DNA of 64,000 nt from Cryoendolithus antarcticus. Taxonomy: Eukaryota > Ascomycota > Dothideomycetes > Cladosporiales > Cladosporiaceae. Both the position numbers and the translations under genes were made by a program. This document shows, one piece after another, positions 21,099 to 31,632 of this stretch. Positions within the stretch are counted from its first letter, which is position 1; each line of letters starts with the position of its first letter. Where the stretch lies: assembly GCA_002077065.1 (NCBI GenBank), contig NAJO01000004.1, positions 682,001-746,000 on the forward strand, written 5' to 3'. The notes beneath the pieces are model-generated. The model did no database searches and was not told where the DNA came from. It saw only the letters and a list, made by a program, of their open reading frames with translations.

Positions 21099-23182
21099 CC
21101 GACGTGGTAGGATTTCGTCGGTGCTCGGCGTTGTTGATGAGCTTCACTTCAGGAGCACCCGTGTGCTATGACAATAGGATCGGAATGGTATTGATGCGAG
21201 GTGATCCCGTCCGTGGTCCGCGAGAGATGGTGAATGTTGTTCTTAGTAGGTCATGCAATGCAGACGCAAAGGTGCCTCTGCACCACTAGATCGAGTATAG
21301 TGAATAAAATGGACGGAAACGTGCAGGAAGTGGATGATGAAAGGGAGGCCCTATGCTGAACTAGTACATTAGCAAGAGATACCTACAGGTGAACTTCCAG
21401 TTTGACTGCACGTGCGTATGGCGAGTGATGGATTGATTACAGTGCTTTGAGCCGGACGACTGACGCTACCTGCGGCGATCGCCTGAGGCTACCGACAAGC
21501 TTGCGCATACTTGCGGTGAAGTACTCAGTGTACATGTGATGGCATGAGTGATCTGCTGAGTGATTGTCGAGCGAGAGGGCCGCGGAATACCATTCGCGCA
21601 TCGCTTGCCAGAAGGTCAACAGGTTCACACTGTTCAAGCAGCGTGTCAGTGCCACAGCAGCGCGTAATGCGCGGACTTTGCAGATCAACCTCCAAGTGTA
21701 GTGCGCAGCCGAAGTGTGGCGGCCGTGTGAGCGGAAGCGCGAGCTGATGGAAGCCAGAAAGGAGCATGGAGTCTCGACGGCCTCCCTTGCTTCTTACCAA
21801 GGTCGCCAGGAGCCTCAAAATGCTGGAGGTTAGATGCCGCGTGGAGAAGCGCAGGGAGCCGCAGTTCAGGCAATGAGATCGATATTGACTCGCTGGCAAG
21901 CCGTTGCACTGATGTTAGACAAGTGGCGAGATCACAGCACGCAAGAATCATAGCAGCTTGCAATCGTGTCGAGGTATTCGAAAAACGATCATGATTAATT
22001 CGGCGATTGCTGGCCGCTTCTCATGGTTTCGCAAGACCAGGAGACCTCGAGTGAAGTCCAGCACATCCAGCTTCAATTCTGATTGGAGCGCAAAGGCAAC
22101 GCTACGTCATCCACTCAAAATGCGACGAAGAAGATTCGCAGAATCTGATCTGCGATGGGCGTGGACCGATGCCGAAGCCATGGATACGACATACAGTGAG
22201 GTCGGAATAGTCTGACGGATGTCGACAGGTTGTAGAGGTGACTGGAGAGTTCAAGGCAAGACTCGTGTCGCATGGCGCGGGTGTTGACGAGACCGGGAAG
22301 TTGGCCGCTAGCGCGTGGCAGGTGTGGCGCACCATAAGAGAGGACTTGCACTGTCGCCGCCATCATCTCCTTCGCTATGCACCAGCTGGGCTGCCTTCGT
22401 TGTATCGTGTGAGCGACGGGAAGGCAGCCCAGCGTGGCTTCGAGGAGATATGGGAGGAAGAAGTCATGCTGGGATCGTCCATGATGGATCCGGCGAAGGG
22501 GATGTGTGAGATGGGCGAAGGAAGTCTCGGCGTTGCGACAACACCACGTACGCGATCAGGACCATGATGTCGCGCATGCCAGCAACGCCAGACGCTCCTC
22601 ATCCATCTCTTTGTTCGGCCCACTCGTCGACCCGCACGCAAATATTCGCAGCCAGTCCATCGACTGGCCGCGACGACAGCCGCCTTGCAAGACCTGCGGC
22701 GCGTAGAAGCCCGCACGGACACTCCGCCTACTTCGAATCCCAGACCAGGACGTGAATGGTTGGACGACACGCTGAAACGCCTTAGAAGCATCTACAGGTT
22801 GTCATGTTGGCGACAAAGAACTCTTCCGGGTCGCATGACTGGCCCGGCCTAGACAGCATGGTACGTCGGGCTTGCCTCTCTTATTGTTGCACTTCATTGT
22901 TCGCGTTGCTTGTGCTGTTTCTTGACCGCACTTCGGCTGCAACATACACGACCTGACGACTTTCATTTGTACTGCGTACCTTGACTGCGTGCTGGCACCA
23001 TCACTACTGTAATTCACTATACCGATAATCTCGCGGCTTGACCTGGCGTCACGTTGGCTAGGTCACGCTTCACGGTCGCTCTTTCCTTTCACCAGCGGCC
23101 CTAGCCAAGACATCGATACTGGCAGCGACTCACACTAAACAATCAATCAGGCACACCTTGACTTTCGGCATCGTCCACCACC
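21099..23182. other. 2.1 kb poorly resolved intergenic region
   Basis: No family can be recognised. Several adjacent plus-strand frames between 21991 and about 22860 could be exons of one gene (listed separately as a weak candidate). The last about 150 bp before 23183 are pyrimidine-rich, as expected for the PRM1 leader. Confidence 0.4.
21991..22567 (+). CDS. possible multi-exon gene or degraded gene
   Basis: Two consecutive protein-like frames: MINSAIAGRFSWFRKTRRPR... (ATG 21991, stop 22215) and a frame open to 22567 containing KLAASAWQVWRTIREDLHC and GFEEIWEEEVMLGSSMM. A donor GTGAGG (22196) and an acceptor TTGTAG (ends 22235) would join them, but the implied intron of about 40 nt is shorter than others in this window. 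A third frame farther on ends ...GREWLDDTLKRLRSIYR. Alternatives are a pseudogene or chance. No homology recognised. Confidence 0.25.
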
Positions 23183-25546
23183 ATGTCATCCCCAGAGAAC
23201 CAACAGCAATACCCTAATCCTGCGCCGCCATCTCTTTCCGCGGACAGCCATGTTATGCGCGATTACTACGCTTCACAGGAAGCATCACGACCTGCCTCGC
23301 AAACAGGACCTTACCTAACACCCTATCTCGGTCTTCGAGCTAGACTCTCGCAGACGTGGATCAACAGATGGACCGTCTTACTCTTACTTGTACTGATTCG
23401 GACTCTCTTCGCTATCGCGAGCTTGGACGACAATCTTGGAACGGCGAGGAAGCAGGCGCTCAGCGCTTGTACTTCCGTGGAAAATGTCGGATCGGCTATG
23501 GCTAGTATGCCATACTATATGAGCCAGGGTGTCAATGAGCTCACGGTCAGAGGGCTCGAGAAGGCGGTCAATGGTCTCATGCAGATGCTCGTCATGAGCG
23601 TGACTGCTGTTGAGGAGATCATCGTCTTCATCATCAATCTCTTGACTGACACTTACATGTGCCTCATCACCCTGGCAGTCGGAGGCAGCTTACATGTTGC
23701 CATCAGCGTCGCTGAAGATGTTGGCAACTTGCTCAACTCTACTGTTCAAAGCATTGGGGACGAGCTCGGCGACGCTGCTGGCGACTTGCAAAAAGGCATC
23801 AATGGACTAATGTCGGACTTCAGCAAGATCGGCAGTCTCTTCACTGGCAAGGCACCTACGCCACCTAAGGTAGACTTCAGTGGGGAGATCACCAAGCTGA
23901 ACTCGATTCAGCTGCCTGCTGGCTACGATCAAGGACTGGAGAAACTCAATGGCTCAATACCCACATTCGCCGAAGTCAATAACTTCACGAATATGGCGTT
24001 GAGGCTCCCCTTCGAAGAGGTCAAGAAGCTGCTCAACGAGAGCTTGCCCAGATATACATTGAACTCTTCGATGTTCCCAGTACCTGCCAAGGAAAAGCTG
24101 ACATTCTGCTCCGACAACAACGGCATCAGCGACTTCTTCGACGACCTTGTGGACATCGAGCACATGGCGAGAAAGATATTCTTGGCTACCCTGATCACCC
24201 TTGCGATCTTGGCGATGGTTCCAATGGCGTATCGCGAGCTGCGAAGGTGGCGCTTCATGCAAGAACGCGCCCGCCTGATCAAATCTGACGCTCACGACCC
24301 GCTGGACGCTGTGTACCTTGCGTCCAGACCATACACCTCGTCATTCGGCTTGATGATTGCCAATAAGTTCAAATCAAGCCGTCGCAAGGCTCTCGTTCGC
24401 TGGAGTGTCGCATATGCTACGACTGTGCCGGCGCTCTTCGTACTCTCGCTTGCGGTCGCCGGACTTCTCGGTTGCTTGTGTCAGTATATACTGCTTAAGT
24501 CGATTGAGAAGGAGGTGCCCACGCTCACAAACCAGGTCGGCAACTTTGCTGATAAGGTCGTGATGCAACTCAACAACGCAAGCGAGCAGTGGGCGACCGG
24601 CACGAATGATATGATCAACACTACGAACGTCAAGATCAACGATGATGTCTTTGGCTGGGTCAATACTACGACTGGCGCTGTAAACCACACGCTGAACGTA
24701 TTTGTTGACGGCATGATGACGGAGCTGAATGATACATTCGGCGGCACTGTTCTGTACGAACCCATCGTGGGTGTATTGAATTGTCTCGTGCTACTCAAGA
24801 TTCAGGGCGTCCAGAAAGGTCTGACTTGGGTGAGTGATCATGCCAAGGTCGACTTTCCGCTCATGGACCCGAACACATTCAGCCTTGGTGCTGTCGAAAA
24901 GGTCTCCGGCTCGCAGACAAGTATACTAGCCGCGGGACCCGGAGAAGGAGCTGCAGACGACATCGCTGATGCTGTGCTTCATGTCACGAATGCCTTGTAC
25001 AAGGCGGTGCGGCAAGAAGCCATTATCTCGACATGTGTGCTGATTATCTGGTTCATCATCGCCTTCATTGGCATTATCCGGGCATGCGTTCTGCTGCCTA
25101 GAGGTGGTGATGACGGTACCTTCCGCAGTCCTCCGGTCGCTGACCCGATTGCGGAAGGTCACAACAAGCATGAACTTGACTCCTTCTTCCGAGTGCCGAC
25201 ATATGAGCAAGCCACTTCGACTACTGCTCTTGGCGATCATAGTGCCAACAAGTTGAATGGCCAGTCCTACACCCTCCAGCCAAACCCATTGCCGACATTC
25301 CAAGTCAACCTCCCGCCATCCCCGATCATGCACGACGAAGGCGGCTTCTCGACAGCGAAAGCCGAGAAACTCGGCGCAGTCAACAACCAAAGCGTCGACG
25401 CCGCCGTCCGCCGTCAAACCCACGTCCGTTCCTCAAGTTACGGTGACTACGCCGTCACCTCGCCCACCACCCCAAGACCCCACTTGAGTCCGAACCCGAA
25501 CTTCCCCCGACCTATCCGTGATCCATTCCTTGACCCCTCCCGCTGA
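23183..25546 (+). CDS. PRM1: plasma membrane fusion protein Prm1
   Basis: 787 aa, no intron. Five hydrophobic membrane segments are visible: about 63-82 (WTVLLLLVLIRTLFAIAS), 144-172, 331-352, 408-432 and 610-635. Between them lie long ectodomain loops rich in Asn-linked glycosylation sequons (for example NST, NES, NTT, NDT) and in conserved Cys. This layout and the Gly/Asp-rich loop (DELGDAAGDLQKGINGLM) match Prm1, the pheromone-regulated protein that promotes bilayer fusion during mating and anastomosis. The N-terminus (about 1-50) and the C-terminal about 130 residues are cytoplasmic, polar and Pro-rich. The pyrimidine-rich leader ends tccaccaccATG, a strong start context. Confidence 0.93.
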   Translation: MSSPENQQQYPNPAPPSLSADSHVMRDYYASQEASRPASQTGPYLTPYLGLRARLSQTWINRWTVLLLLVLIRTLFAIASLDDNLGTARKQALSACTSVENVGSAMASMPYYMSQGVNELTVRGLEKAVNGLMQMLVMSVTAVEEIIVFIINLLTDTYMCLITLAVGGSLHVAISVAEDVGNLLNSTVQSIGDELGDAAGDLQKGINGLMSDFSKIGSLFTGKAPTPPKVDFSGEITKLNSIQLPAGYDQGLEKLNGSIPTFAEVNNFTNMALRLPFEEVKKLLNESLPRYTLNSSMFPVPAKEKLTFCSDNNGISDFFDDLVDIEHMARKIFLATLITLAILAMVPMAYRELRRWRFMQERARLIKSDAHDPLDAVYLASRPYTSSFGLMIANKFKSSRRKALVRWSVAYATTVPALFVLSLAVAGLLGCLCQYILLKSIEKEVPTLTNQVGNFADKVVMQLNNASEQWATGTNDMINTTNVKINDDVFGWVNTTTGAVNHTLNVFVDGMMTELNDTFGGTVLYEPIVGVLNCLVLLKIQGVQKGLTWVSDHAKVDFPLMDPNTFSLGAVEKVSGSQTSILAAGPGEGAADDIADAVLHVTNALYKAVRQEAIISTCVLIIWFIIAFIGIIRACVLLPRGGDDGTFRSPPVADPIAEGHNKHELDSFFRVPTYEQATSTTALGDHSANKLNGQSYTLQPNPLPTFQVNLPPSPIMHDEGGFSTAKAEKLGAVNNQSVDAAVRRQTHVRSSSYGDYAVTSPTTPRPHLSPNPNFPRPIRDPFLDPSR

Positions 25547-27741
25547 GAGACGGTAGTCGTGCACCGTCTCTCACCCCCGCACCTGACCGTTCTTCCGCTC
25601 GTGGCGCGCGAGTGGAGTCCAGATGTCATCCGCGGGGTGCGGGAAGGTTGAGGACTGTTTTGAGAGACTTTGAATATGCTCGGACCGGATGGGTGTTAGG
25701 TCCCCCTTCTTCTCCTCTGTTACTCGCCTCCTCCCCTGGTGTTTGCGAGACGGGGAGAAGACGCACCATGCAGCCTTCGAGGCTGGTAGGTGCGAAAAAC
25801 TGTGCTTCTTTTGCGAGGACACTAAAAATGTGTTGTGCGCTGCTCCTGCATGGGTCTTGTACTGTCGCTTGGCAGTATGATTGACCCCGAATCGGTGCGA
25901 AACCCCTCCCTTCGATCCCTTTGGGCCATGCAGGTCTGGACTGCGCTTTGTATGCTCTGCGATAGTAACCATGCGTATACACTGCCACCGGACCTGGAAT
26001 CCCCTCTGCGCGATTGTAAAGAAGGCGTTGCATTTCGCTTGGTTTCATCGCGGCACTCTTCGCCCCACTCCTCCCGCTCCTCTATGGTTATCTATCTTAT
26101 TACCAGACACCGATTTCCCGCTCTCGACTTTGCGAGGGAACGGTACCGAGATCCCTTCCCCTTCCCTGCACGCGTCTAAAAGCGAGGTGTCACTGCATTT
26201 GCGCGGCTTGCCCCTCTTGCAGTCACCTCGCTCCAACACCCCTGCAGCGATCGGCGAACGGTCCACGGCTACTCTTCCAACATAAAGCCCGGAGAGCGCG
26301 TCAGCGACGCACTGGCATATGAGCATCACGATCTCCACACGAGCCGGACATGTGTACACCCCCCTTCTCGGCAAGGGCCGTAGCGTCGTGTTTCATCTTA
26401 GGAGAAAAGCGCTTCGTGGGTATGGCTTGTCATTCTTTCCCCCCGCCCCTTCAATGGGGAATCTTTACGCGCTGCTCGTGCGATTTCCAGAACCCTTGAT
26501 CCATCCTGCTGGACTTGGTGTGTTTCTTCGGAGACCTCTTGACCGCGATCGGATCGGGTCTGGACTCCGTGCCCGGCTGCCTCAGATGCTCTGCGGAGTG
26601 GTGCTGAGGCTGAGCTGCTTTGGCGCGGAGAGCACGAGTCTCCTTTTTGAGGGAGTACAGCTGCTAGATATGGGGGGGATACTGCGTTTATATTTCGTCC
26701 CCGTTCCATCGACCTGCGGCTACACAAACGCGGCATGGACGGGGATACTTTTGCTTGATCTGTCGACTTCCTCTTTCGAGGGAGGAGATGGGTTTTGAGC
26801 GAACTTTTTGAGAGAGATGTTGCAGAGTGCGGTTGTTATTTCGGTTATCCCTGTCCACTTGGATATGGGGTTGGTTTGTCTGGTGGTCTTACTTCTCCTG
26901 GTCCTTTAACGCGAGCTGCGCTTGCGCGCTTGTTGGACCGGAAGGTGGGATCGCTGGCTGGGGAACTGTGTTTGGGAGATGGAGACTAGGTGGCAAGGCG
27001 GTGGGTTGGGGATTAGGTAGAACCTGACCGTTAAGTCACTCTTTTGAGATTGGAGGAAGTCGCTGCGGCGGGTTTCCTTGGTGGAGGTGGAGGAGAGACA
27101 GGGATTGATGGGCTAGGATACCGTAGGCTTACTGATCTGGACAATTGAAACGATACTCTTCCGACACTGTGCCTCTGCTGGTCGAGACCAATACGTCCTC
27201 TGGGCTGTGTTTCAACGCGCCATTACATGCCTATGATCTTGGATCTACCAAGACGGCGCTAGTAGCGAGCTTATCTTTGTCTCCATACCCCTGTCTCGAC
27301 TTCCTCTACAGTCCAGTGTACACCGCAGGAGCATTTGACATTCACGACCATTACCAAATGCAAGCCACGCTACCTCGCATGCTACAGCAGACCTTGCGGA
27401 ACGATTCCGGCGTCTCTGTGAACGATTGATGAAGTTGGAAGTCTAGACTACCAACTTGTACCAAGCTAGTCATCGCGTGGCGTCCCACGCCTTATCATTA
27501 TGCGAGCCTCCCGCTCACAAGCCTCCAATCACGCTCCGGACCTCGAGCTGCAAAGCGTAAGCATAGCCGAAGCATCACTACCGCTGCTATGCTGCTATCT
27601 CTAGGCTTCCCGGGGTAGGGTGACAGACGGCGCCGTGATGACCCATGTGGTACATGCAGGCTTGATAGCCTCTTACTTTCTCTTGACCTCACTTCTACTC
27701 TCTACTGCTACGTGAAGACACCTGCATGTTGAAAAGCCATC
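25547..27741. other. 2.2 kb gene-poor stretch
   Basis: The longest stretch in the window without a supported gene apart from 36974-38513. Frames are short, composition shifts between C/T-rich and G-rich tracts, and none looks like a protein. It may carry the PRM1 3' UTR, a non-coding transcript or the permease promoter; none of these can be distinguished. Confidence 0.4.
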
Positions 27742-29577
27742 ATGAACAAGCTACGAAGACAGAGTGCCACCGCCGACGATGACCTGGCGGATGAGGGCAG
27801 ACTCGGCGAGCTGGGCTACAAGCAGGAATTGAGACGCGATTGGGGTACGTATTGCTCCATACCCGAGCACACGCGAGCACATATTCTGACTTCAGCATAG
27901 GCCTAATCCATAACTTCGGGGTCAGCTTCAGCATCATAAGCGTGATCACTGGCATCACGACGCTCTTCCAATATGGCTTGACCACTGGAGGGCCTGCGGT
28001 AATGACCGTAGGCTGGATCATTGTATCTTTCTTTACGTTCTTCATCGCGTTAGGTGTGATCTCTCGATGCTGTGAATCATGGCTCCAGCGACTGACTAGC
28101 ATAAACAGCAATGGCTGAGATCACCTCCGCCCATCCAACAGCGGGTGGACCCTACTTCTGGGCCGCAATGCTTGCCCCAAACAACTACCTCGCCGCGTTC
28201 TTCTCCTGGGTAACCGGATGGTTCAACTTCGTCGGACAGTTCGCAGTCACCACTGGCATCGTCTTTGGCTGCGCGAATCTCATCGCCACCCTGGCGACCG
28301 TTAAATCGGGCTTCGTGCCCACTCCTGGCAAGATCGTTGGAATCCATGCCGCGATCCTGGTCAGCATGGGGCTGGTCAATACATTTGGCGTTCGCTACTT
28401 GCGTTACCTCAACAACACCTCGATTGTCCTGCACAGTCTCGGGATTGCGAGCTTTGCTATAGCGGTCGTCGCTGCTGCTCCTACTCATCAGAGTGCGAAG
28501 GATGTATTCGCACATTTCAATGATGCGACTGGAGATCCGGGTTGGGGCGAGCGGGCTTCTCCTGCGTGAGTGAGATGCTCCGCTTGATGGCAGAGCGGCA
28601 TTGACGAGATCGCAGATATGTCGCGTGTATCGGCATCCTTTTCAGCCAATACACCCTCACTGGCTTCGACGCCTCCGCACATCTCTCCGAGGAGACTCAC
28701 AACGCTAGTCGCTCCGCACCATACGGTGTGCTCATGTCCGTGGGCGTCTCAGCTCTGTTCGGCTTCTTCCTGATCCTCTGCCTTCTGTTCTCTATCCAGG
28801 ACTTCGACGCTACCGTGGGAAGCGAGTACCTTCAGCCGGTGCTACAGATTTTGCTCGACATCTTCGGAGAGAACGGCGCAATCGCCCTCTTCACTCTCAT
28901 CATCGTCTGCGTCTGGCACTGCGGGCTCTTCTCGATCACAAGCAACAGCCGCATGTTCTTCTCCTTCTCTCGAGATCGCGGGATCCCTCACTTCTTCCAT
29001 CACGTCGACAAGCGGGTAAGTGATCCCAATACATCCGCACCGTTTTGACGCCATCACTAACATTCAGCAGTTCAAATCCCCCATCCGCACAATCTGGCTC
29101 GCCGTCCTCCTCGCCTTCCTCCTCGCCCTCCCTTCCCTAGGCTCCTCCGTAGCCTTCGCAGCCGCCACCTCTATAGCAACAATAGGCCTCTACATCTCCT
29201 ACGGCATACCCATAATGATCGGTCTAATCTGGCACAAGAACTTCGTCAAGGGACCCTTCAACTTAGGCGTCCTCTCCCGTCCCATAGCAGCCGTAGCGTG
29301 CCTCTGGATCGGCTTTATAACGATAGTGTTCTGCTTGCCGAGTCTGAACCCTGTGACGAGCCAGACGGTGAATTATAGCTGCGTGGCTGTGGGGATTGTG
29401 GGGATTTTCGCGATGGGGAGTTGGTTTCTTTGGGCGCATCGGTGGTTTACGGGGCCGATTCGGCAGATTGAGGCGGAGGCTATGGGGATTGATATTGATA
29501 CGCCCGGCGCGCTGGAGCAGCTTGAGGTGGAGAAGGAGAAGAATGGTGCGGCTGCTTATACGAACGGGGCGCACTGA
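27742..29577 (+). CDS. amino acid/choline-type permease (APC superfamily)
   Basis: Five-exon model: 27742-27844, 27901-28053, 28109-28565, 28616-29015 and 29071-29577, about 539 aa. Introns are 50-56 nt with GT-AG ends and every junction keeps frame. Splicing rebuilds the family block FIALAMAEITSAHPTAGGPYFW (TM2 and the first loop). The last acceptor is a NAGNAG (ttcagcag), so one extra Gln is possible. About 12 membrane segments can be followed (for example VGWIIVSFFTFFIAL, WHCGLFSITSNSRMFFSF, TIWLAVLLAFLLALP). The N-terminus has the ELRRDWGLIHNFGVSFS entry typical of the fungal ACT subfamily (GABA, choline, polyamine permeases). The substrate cannot be fixed. It ends 37 bp from the convergent xylosidase gene. 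Confidence 0.9.
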
Positions 29578-29614
29578 GAATTATAGGTAGGATATGTGTA
29601 TGCTACAAGGTTGC

Positions 29615-31289
29615 CTAGCCCTCGTATCTATCGTGCGCGTCGTGCTCTGGTCTGTAAACGAAGTATTCGAACCTCGCTGTCTTTACGTCGCCATTGAGAT
29701 CCGAGGCCGCCATGCCTACGAATGCGCCAGTGAAGCTGCCGTCTGCTTGGTGCCCGCCGCACTCATCTGACACGATGCTGGCGTCTAACACGGGGCCGAA
29801 CTCCTTGAGCTTCTCTTCGCCTTCCATCGCCCAGTAGAACTGCAGCCTCTTGCCCCTGATGCTCAGCGCCAGCTTCACTCGGCCCTCCTGAGGAATCTCG
29901 ACGAATGGCGCTACCTTGTCAAGCTTCCCCTCGGGATATGAGTTCTCCGAGCTCATCAGTATCAATTCCCTTTTCCCCTCAGCAGAGGCCGATATCGCGA
30001 GATAGAAGAAATTATACCTGCAGTAGTAAGCTGTCAAGCCCGCGAACTGACGCTCGTCCTCCGGCTGAAAGTCAATGATCGTTTCCGCGTCGTAGGAAAA
30101 GTGCGTCTGCCGTCTTGCGACAAGACTTTGCTCAAACCAGCTCCCTATCGACTCCCGTCCATACAACTCCAACGCACCATTCTTCAGCCCGAAGATACGC
30201 GGCGTGTCAGGCGTGCGAAGCCATTGGAAATCCTTGTGCAGTTCCTCCGTCTTGGCAAAATCGTACCGCTGCTCAGTCCAGTACTTCGACTCATCGAACT
30301 TCCCCGGTACATCCACGTACAGCGACGGTACCGGCCCGTTCTTGACATACAGCCAGTCGTCATCGCCCCAATACGCTTCTTGTATAGCCGTCTCTCGACC
30401 CAGCACACACCGTCGAAACTGCGATGTCGGCCTGCCGGTCAAATGCACAACATACGTTTTGCCCTCCGGCGTCTCCACAATATCGCCATGTCCCGCCCGC
30501 TGCAACGGCGCATTCGGATGATCCTTAGAAGTCACGATATGCTTCTGCGGATGCTCTTCGTACGGTCCCCAGACATCTCCCTTGCTCCTGGCGAGCGTAC
30601 AGGCGTGGTGATAGCTCGTCCCACCCTCAGCCGTGAGGAGAAAGTAGTATCCGTTCCGCTTATACAGATGCGGACCCTCCACTAAATCCAGATCAGTGCC
30701 GTGGAAAATCGTCTTCCTTGGTCCTGTCAAGCCGCCCTTCTCACTCCACTCCTGCAGGCGGATCCCAGCGAACATCCGTGGCCGACGACGGTGGTCCCAG
30801 AGCATATTGACGAAGTATTTCTTGCCGTTCTCCGGGTCGTGGAAGAGACTTGGATCGAAGCCTGAGCTATTTACATATATCGGATCGCTCCATGGCCCGT
30901 CGATCTTGGGCGCAGTGACGATGTAATTATGCGTATCTTTGAAACTGCCATCTTTGCGTTTCACGTCTGTGTAGACGAGGTAGAATTTCTCGCCATCATG
31001 AGTGAGGCAAGGCGCCCAGACGCCGCAGGAGTCGGGCCATCCGCGGCCGTCCAGTTGGGAAGCTCGTGACAGAGGCCGGATGAGGAGGTCCCAATTGGCG
31101 AGGTCTTTGGAGTGGTGTATTTGCACGCCAGGGTACCATTCGAAGGTTGACGTTGCTATGTAGTAGTCTGAGCCTACGCGGAGGATTGAGGGATCAGGGT
31201 TGAAGCCCTGAAATGAGGTGAGTGTTGTGCATGTGTGCTGGTTTGCTTGAGTTGCGTACTGGGAGGATTGGGTTGCGTATCTGCGGCAT
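29615..31289 (-). CDS. GH43 beta-xylosidase, intracellular
   Basis: Two exons: a 30-nt first exon 31289-31260 (MPQIRNPILP) and 31207-29615, with a GT-AG intron of 52 nt; 540 aa. The junction restores NPILPGFNPDPSILRVG, the universal start of GH43 xylosidases. The catalytic triad is visible at the expected spacing: base Asp15 (NPDPS), pKa-modulating Asp128 (GFDPSLF) and acid Glu187 (LVEGPHLY), one residue off the numbering of the well-studied Selenomonas enzyme (14/127/186). A five-bladed propeller (to about 300) is followed by the beta-sandwich accessory domain. There is no signal peptide, so the enzyme likely cleaves xylo-oligosaccharides taken into the cell. Confidence 0.95.
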
Positions 31290-31632
31290 GACGGGTGATC
31301 AGTCTGGGGGTATCAACGTACTCCATCATGAGCGCACGGCGGGTCATGGCTATGCTATATACTGCCATTGACTCGTTCACGGCAGAATGCTGATCGCAAT
31401 GGTGGCCCACAGAAGTCGTTCCTTCCCCACTATGAGCGTGGAGGGGCATTTATCCGGAATGGCATCGCACAAAGTACTGCGTGCATCGGTATCGCTCGTG
31501 TCTTGACTTATGTTCGTCATGTAGTCGCGAGCACCATGGTGACACTAGGTCTGCTCATATATGTTGCATACAAATGTCCTACAGCGGCCGTATACAGCAT
31601 CAAAGCCATCCATCGAACTCGTGATATACAGC
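31290..31632. other. intergenic between xylosidase 5' end and RXT3 3' end
   Basis: 343 bp with no protein-like frame; expected to contain the xylosidase promoter and the RXT3 3' UTR. Confidence 0.45.
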
